Of a DNA stretch of 64,000 nucleotides, positions 60,396 to 64,000 are shown one piece after another. The notes beneath the pieces were generated by a model. It did no database searches. It saw only the letters and a list, made by a program, of their open reading frames with translations, and had not been told where the DNA came from. The stretch's first letter is position 1. Each line of letters opens with the position of its first letter. Origin of the DNA: Paramacrobiotus metropolitanus (lineage: Eukaryota; Tardigrada; Eutardigrada; Parachela; Macrobiotidae); NCBI RefSeq assembly GCF_019649055.1, contig NW_026570262.1, forward strand, positions 1,054,001 through 1,118,000, written 5' to 3'. Both the position numbers and the translations under genes were made by a program.

Positions 60396-63300
60396 CTAAA
60401 CAGGAGTTTGAGCAAAGGCTAATTTGGCTTTTGTCCTTGTCGGATGTGGTCGCTCCCGGTTGGATGCCAGCGCCTCCAGAGCAGCCAGGCGTTTTTTGAG
60501 TTTGACCGTATCGGTTATAATTGTCTTGGTAAACGATTCAATCAAAGGACCGTCTCTTGGGATAGATTCTGCAGTCTTTCGATTTTATAGCTCAAATCCG
60601 TGTCTTCATCGGCATTTGTATGTACCACTCCGACAGCGTGCGATCTTTCAGTAGCTCTCTGCTTTTGGCGATCATCTTTTCCCGGGCTACAGGAAACTCT
60701 CCAGAACCTCCTTAAAGTCTCCACTGGATAAACTGAAGAGTTCGGAGTAAGAAAAACTTTGGACGTTGGCAGTTCGACGATTCTCGTGTTTGGTGAAAAT
60801 ACTTAATAAGCTAATCTCTCCGAAAACGCTGCCCTGGGCCAGATTAGCGAAGACTTCGCCCTGCTCCGATACCACCTGTAACGTCCCACTGCGCACGATG
60901 TACATTTCTTTCCCAACGTCTCCTTTCCGGCAGATAAGATCACCAGGAGAAAACACTTGTAGCTCCAAGCGCATAATCAGTTCTTCCAAAAACTGAGGCT
61001 CACAGTCGACAAACAACTGCACTCTCTGCAATACAGGACATGGATATATGAAAATAACTGCTGGTGCGATCGTAGGCCAGTCTTGTGTTAGCAAACTCAA
61101 TAATTAATCCTTTAATCGTTTTACATGTGCTTTACAGATACGTACGTGATTTACCGTATCAGCAGCATGCAAAATATGCAAAATTTAGCCTGAGCGCATG
61201 CATGTGCAAGTTTTGAACCCACAACAATTGTTATGTAAAGGTTTTTTTGAAGGTTACACGTTGACGCAGCTTAATTAGCCCTAAGCTTCTTTGAACATAC
61301 TTTAGAAAGGATTTTTCAAAGGTCACTCTCTAGATCTGAAAGCTTTGACACTGATTAAGGTAATGTTCCACCCACGGTAATTTGTTTCGGCATCTTCGAT
61401 GTATTGATTTGCTGTACATTCAGTGTACTCAGTACACTCTACCGCTTAATTAATAATACCGACGTTTGCACTAGCCAGTAAGTACAAGTATGTATACTGT
61501 ACATACAAAGTGGACATATTCAAAGATCGGGATCACGCTCGTGTAGGTACAGGTATTAATGCGCTTTCCAAAAAGAACTGAAATATTCCTGATTTCTATA
61601 AAATAAGCATTCACATTGCAACTTGGTACAGTAACAGTGCCGACATTTACGATTACATCTTCTGTGACAGACAACAGCGCTAAGCAATTCAAAGCAGCTG
61701 CATTACAATCGATTGAATTTTTAAAATAATCAAAAGGTATATCTGTAGAACTTCATATTGGTAATGTTTTAAAACTCGATTTAAAAAAAAGCACGTTCTG
61801 AACAGTATGCCATGGTAAAACATTCTGATGGTTTACAGACCTACTACAACCAGCAGTGAAAACCAATTATCTGAACGTTGTTCTTAATGTTTCCGGGATG
61901 CCATGCAAATGCTGAAGAGCGATCGATGTGCAACTATCCCAAGCGCTTTATTATCCCAGTGGGAAAAATTGTAAATGACAAGACAGCTATCCTTCCCAAT
62001 CAGATTTCAATAATACGCTCATGATAAACTCTTACGCAAATGACAATTCCATTGGACGAAAATTTCACAAAGTTGACATTCAATTTCCGCTCTAGACTTA
62101 ATTCGGATAATATGAAAGTGTACAGGACTACGTGCGCCATATTAAAAGCAGTGAGCCATACATTTTGATTTTATAGTCCAGACAATTGATTTGTTACGAG
62201 TGATGCTGAAGTTATTGATGTCCTTCAAAGCATGGCGATTGTATATAATTTTCGATGGATATCTAATCACGGCGCTGCAAACGAACTGCCTATATATAAT
62301 GCGTCTGCATGTATGCAAGTATGGGTGCGTTTTCTTTCTTATTTCGTCTGCAAATTCGCTGCCTATAATAATTCAAAATTGTCAAAAAATTGTGATGGCA
62401 TCAAAAGTCAACATTACGTGCTGCACGAGAAATGTCGAAGCCATCGTAATAGAGCGGATGCAGCACTATCCTCATTTCTGACAGATAATCATGCAAATTA
62501 TATCGTCTGAATTAAATATGGAAAACACACAATCTAACCTGCATTAAGTATCGTTATCCATATTTAAAGAGTGTGCTGAAGGTCTTGACGCAGTCAGCTA
62601 ATCAATCGATTTTTTATGGTGCCAAGCAGCAAAGGTTATTCAGCGATCGATGCCTTTAAGACAACGTAGAAATCGAATGTCTCAGAGGTGCGCGCGTTTT
62701 TACCGTTTTTCTATGCCGAAGAGAATTGATGCCTGAATTGAAGTATCGATCGCCAATATACAGAGAGCTATCGTACCAAATTCAAGAAAACCAGCACAAT
62801 TTACAGAACCGTCAAAAAAGAAATAACTGATCCAGTGCATATAACTTGTTACCTGAAACGTGTCCATTTGTGCCGCTTTGGCAATGCTCCTCCGCAGCGG
62901 CACCGGTAAGATCTCCAGATCATTTTCGCTGTTCTGAAATTTTCTCTTCCCACATGAAGGTGGCCCATTTTAACACGCGGTCCTGCATCTCTTCATCAAC
63001 ATGTCGGAATGCCATGTATGTCTTAATTCCATCCAGTTGCTGACGAAAACGCGTTAGTTTGCGCCGATTGTTTCCGAATATGGAGGCCACGATAGCGATA
63101 ATGGTACCAACCAGTATATGACCTTTGAGAGTGAAGTAGCAGCGGAACAACAATTCGATGACAAGTGAGGCTTTAGAATTATCCCTTCGTCAGCCAGAAT
63201 CACAGTAGCCCAGTGCAAACAACGCACGTACAAATTAACAAATTGTCCTTCGCTGGAATTACCGTAATTTTCGATCGTCCATCCGTCATACCCAAATCCA

Positions 63301-63614
63301 ATGTACACATTAAGGAGTAATACGCACAGCCGGTTAAATGAATTAGAACCAAAAGGTAGAAAAGAATCCGACCCAGTCGGAAGGCCATGGGAAAGGAAGA
63401 ATGACTGGTCATACGTTCGATACATTCAAAGACGCGGTGAACTTTAAGGCAACGATTGAGCCGCCATGCCCAATTTCCTCCTTGACGAGTGTGGAAAAAT
63501 AAGCAAAGTCAGTTGGCACGATACTGACGACATCCAATACAAACACCACAGATTTCATATACAACTGTCGGGAGCGGTGGAGGTCTTGTTCAATGATCCC
63601 AGAATATGGGGTAA
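60396..63614 (-). CDS. Cyclic-nucleotide-gated cation channel, C-terminal part, frame-broken
   Basis: A membrane channel opened by cGMP or cAMP. Two minus-strand exons are visible: 63614-62853 and 61025-60396, joined in phase (TFQ then RVQLFVDCE). The first exon carries the S2-S3 region (IVPTDFAYF), the S4-S5 region (HRVFECIERM), S5 (LFYLLVLIHLTGCAYYSL), the pore loop (GFGYDGW...LHWATV), S6 (LVGTIIAIVASIF) and most of the C-linker. The second carries the rest of the nucleotide-binding domain (FSPGDLICRKGDVGKEMYIV, SVFGEISLL, NRRTANV) and a C-terminal heptad stretch resembling a CNGA leucine zipper. Several features (GEISLL, ELLKDR) recall CNGB, so the subtype is unsettled. Exons for the N-terminus and S1 lie beyond the window. 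Homopolymer frame changes occur near 63,475, 63,314, 63,184, 62,924, 60,695, 60,628 and 60,545. The intron 61,026-62,852 holds nothing recognised. Confidence 0.85.
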
Positions 63615-64000
63615 CTGCAAAACAACCGAAATTGAGTAAAACGACAAACATAATCGCACGGCAGAAGAAGCACAATACATTAACATATGAAAATGCAACA
63701 ATATCGGTAATCAACTGTAAAAATCATACGCGAAATATCTATGAAATAGTTCCGCCATTGAATATTGACCTGAAGGCTACAGGTAAAAACAATAGTCACT
63801 TTTTCCGAATGGCAACCTTATAATAAAATAACGAGACACCAATTTGGTGATTTGAAGACTCAACAAAAAGCAATAAAATGTCTATGAACTGACGTTAAAT
63901 GTATTAATTATTCTGCATTACGATCATGTCTCACGCAGGATAATAATTTTACTTACTGTCATTTGTGTAGAAAACCTAAAATCGAAAATGGATATAAATC

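Noticed and set aside
1-64000. tRNA, rRNA, CRISPR arrays, operons or riboswitches
   Set aside because: I saw no tRNA-like box A/box B pair, no rRNA segment and no regularly spaced repeats; the DNA is clearly eukaryotic nuclear sequence.

Overview
This window is animal nuclear DNA. Genes are split into many short exons with GT-AG introns, spacers are AT-rich, and the proteins are metazoan adhesion, matrix, RNA-binding, lipid-transfer and ion-channel families. The L1CAM-family protein resembles arthropod Neuroglian most closely, so the source is probably a protostome invertebrate. A tardigrade is my guess and is not proven here.

Layout. 1-15,322: no recognisable gene, a few short repeats, and GC-richer patches that could hold distal promoters or untranslated exons. 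15,323-24,970 (+): a 15-exon Neuroglian/L1CAM gene (six Ig, five Fn3, one membrane segment, ankyrin-binding tail), with AATAAA at 25,745. 26,810-30,808 (-): a decayed DIRS-like tyrosine-recombinase retrotransposon (gag, reverse transcriptase/RNase H, tyrosine recombinase) bounded by short inverted repeats. 31,421-33,561 (+): a compact 9-exon class I phosphatidylinositol transfer protein. 34,550-38,107 (+): a 6-exon spenito/RBM15-type protein (three RRMs and SPOC). 38,108-42,114: no recognised gene. 42,115-59,207 (+): a very large ADAMTS9/20 (GON-1)-type metalloprotease with about 14 thrombospondin repeats but no visible GON domain. 60,396-63,614 (-): the C-terminal part of a cyclic-nucleotide-gated channel, convergent with the ADAMTS gene and running off the right edge upstream.

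The genes do not form an operon or pathway; they are independent neighbours. Neuroglian and the ADAMTS both act at the cell surface or matrix, but nothing links them beyond position.

The most important caution is sequence quality. The ADAMTS, channel and transposon frames are broken by 1-2 base indels, most of them in short homopolymers, inside otherwise conserved protein. The PITP and spenito genes read cleanly from start to stop. I therefore read most breaks as residual assembly indels rather than true pseudogenes. I found no convincing new system. The best leads are a missing piece of the first Neuroglian Fn3 domain, an odd channel selectivity filter, substituted lipid-contact residues in the PITP, the GON-less ADAMTS with a possible short isoform, and the intergenic DIRS element.
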